Assembly: GCA_900290315.1 (NCBI GenBank)
Contig: OKRF01000525.1
Span: forward strand, 1,905-9,414
DNA length: 7,510 nt
Reading direction: 5' to 3'
Origin: Candidatus Sulfopaludibacter sp. SbA3
Lineage (GTDB): Bacteria; Acidobacteriota; Terriglobia; Bryobacterales; Bryobacteraceae
The position numbers and the translations under genes were made by a program. The notes below the pieces were generated by a model. That model had not been told where the DNA came from, did no database searches, and saw only the letters and a program-made list of their open reading frames with translations. The number at the start of each line of letters is the position of its first letter. Position 1 is the first letter of the stretch. This document shows positions 7,069 to 7,510 of this stretch, in pieces.

Positions 7069-7395
7069 GTGAAAAAATCATTCATTCTGGTAGGATCTCT
7101 GGCTCTCTTCAGCCTGATCGCCAGTGCCAAGACGTACGAAATCGCCCTGGCCTCACCCGCGCTGGCCGGCAAAGTGCAATTGAACGCCGGCAATTACCGC
7201 GTGAAGGTGGAGGGCGGCAACGCTACGTTTACCGACGAGAATACCGACAAGGCGATTACCGTGCCGGTGAAGGTCGAACAGGCTCCCAAGAAATTCGAAC
7301 AGACCGCTGTGGACACCACCAAAGAGAATGGCGCCGACCACATCCAGGCCATCGAATTAGGCGGTTCCACCAACAAGCTCGAATTCGGCGAGTAA
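7069..7395 (+). CDS. Small secreted protein of unknown function
   Basis: A 108-residue precursor. Residues 1-20 form a clear signal peptide: two lysines, a hydrophobic core (FILVGSLALFSLI) and an ASA cleavage site before K21. The mature ~88 residues look beta-rich, with alternating polar and hydrophobic segments (NAGNYRVKVEGGNATF, ITVPVKVEQAPKKFE, HIQAIELGGSTNKLEF). They contain no cysteine, no lipobox and no membrane segment, so a soluble periplasmic or secreted product is likely. The pattern (KTYEI, then LNAGNYRVKVEGG, then VPVKVE, then a final LGG..KLEF) resembles short secreted proteins I associate with Acidobacteriota genomes; no function is known to me. The start is GTG at 7069 with a perfect RBS. 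It is transcribed away from the dehydrogenase operon as a single gene, with a hairpin 8 bases after its stop. Confidence 0.82.
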   Translation: MKKSFILVGSLALFSLIASAKTYEIALASPALAGKVQLNAGNYRVKVEGGNATFTDENTDKAITVPVKVEQAPKKFEQTAVDTTKENGADHIQAIELGGSTNKLEFGE

Positions 7396-7403
7396 CCCGG
7401 GTA

Positions 7404-7430
7404 GGACAGACGATCGGTTTTGTCGTCTGT
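7404..7430 (+). terminator. Hairpin after secreted protein gene, possible terminator
   Basis: A perfect 9-bp stem, GACAGACGA (7404-7412) with TCGTCTGTC (7422-7430), encloses a 9-base loop (TCGGTTTTG). It begins 8 bases after the stop codon, the right place for a terminator or a 3'-end stabiliser. The bases that follow (GTGATGGGCG) are not T-rich, so it is not a textbook intrinsic terminator. Confidence 0.45.
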
Positions 7431-7446
7431 CGTGATGGGCGTTCCG

Positions 7447-7461
7447 TCCCGCAAAACGGGA
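7447..7461. other. Small hairpin between two larger ones
   Basis: TCCCG (7447-7451) pairs perfectly with CGGGA (7457-7461) around the loop CAAAA. It lies between the two hairpins that probably end converging transcripts. It may add to termination or be chance; no other role is visible. Confidence 0.3.
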
Positions 7462-7463
7462 TG

Positions 7464-7502
7464 AAAAACCGGCGGGTAACGCCGGCGGTCTCGCCGCCGG
7501 TT
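7464..7502 (-). terminator. Intrinsic terminator for a gene beyond the right edge
   Basis: Read leftward, CCGGCG (7485 to 7480), loop TTACC, CGCCGG (7474 to 7469) form a 6-bp GC-only stem followed at once by TTTTT (7468 to 7464), the standard intrinsic terminator form. A longer pairing shares the same T-tract: AACCGGCGG (7502 to 7494) with CCGCCGGTT (7475 to 7467). CCGGCGG (7482-7488) can also pair with CCGCCGG (7494-7500), so the folds compete. Read rightward, only two T's follow, so the minus orientation is preferred. This implies a minus-strand gene ending just past base 7510. Confidence 0.6.
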
Positions 7503-7510
7503 GCACTCGC

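Overview
The window looks like chromosomal DNA from a soil-type Acidobacteriota bacterium, probably of the Solibacter/Bryobacter kind. This is inferred from three things together: a very large Oar-like TonB-dependent receptor with an N-terminal carboxypeptidase-regulatory-like domain, a GMC flavoprotein paired with a Tat-exported 'gluconate 2-dehydrogenase subunit 3' protein, and a ~108-residue secreted protein of a type I associate with Acidobacteriota. The placement rests on recognition of protein families and was not checked by a search.

Layout. Bases 1-~510 hold no gene I can identify; several short frames are open on both strands and there are a few small hairpins. Bases ~475-748 look like the promoter and a structured 5' leader of the receptor gene. 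The receptor (749-4621, +, 1290 aa) starts best at a GTG with a strong ribosome binding site and a clean signal peptide. It converges on a two-gene minus-strand operon with only 11 bases between the two stop codons. That operon is transcribed leftward: the GMC oxidoreductase (6955 to 5255), then subunit 3 (5262 to 4633), which overlap by 8 bases. A 113-bp divergent intergenic region separates it from a small secreted protein gene (7069-7395, +). The last ~115 bases contain a hairpin that may end that gene and, reading leftward, a textbook intrinsic terminator, which implies a minus-strand gene just beyond the right edge.

How the parts may work together. The flavoprotein has an FAD-binding motif, the GMC catalytic His/Asn pair and a four-cysteine cluster-like motif, but no signal peptide of its own. 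Subunit 3 has a twin-arginine motif. The two probably cross the inner membrane as a folded complex and oxidise a sugar, polyol or other alcohol in the periplasm. No cytochrome c partner is encoded in the window, so the electron acceptor is unknown. The outer-membrane receptor could import a related substrate, but it is convergent rather than co-transcribed and this link is speculative.

I see no CRISPR array, mobile element, defence system, tRNA or rRNA, and no clearly new multi-gene system. The points most worth a second look are the structured receptor leader, the unexplained left block, the lone vicinal cysteine pair in the receptor, the convergent stop-codon palindrome, and the cytochrome-less Fe-S-type dehydrogenase pair.
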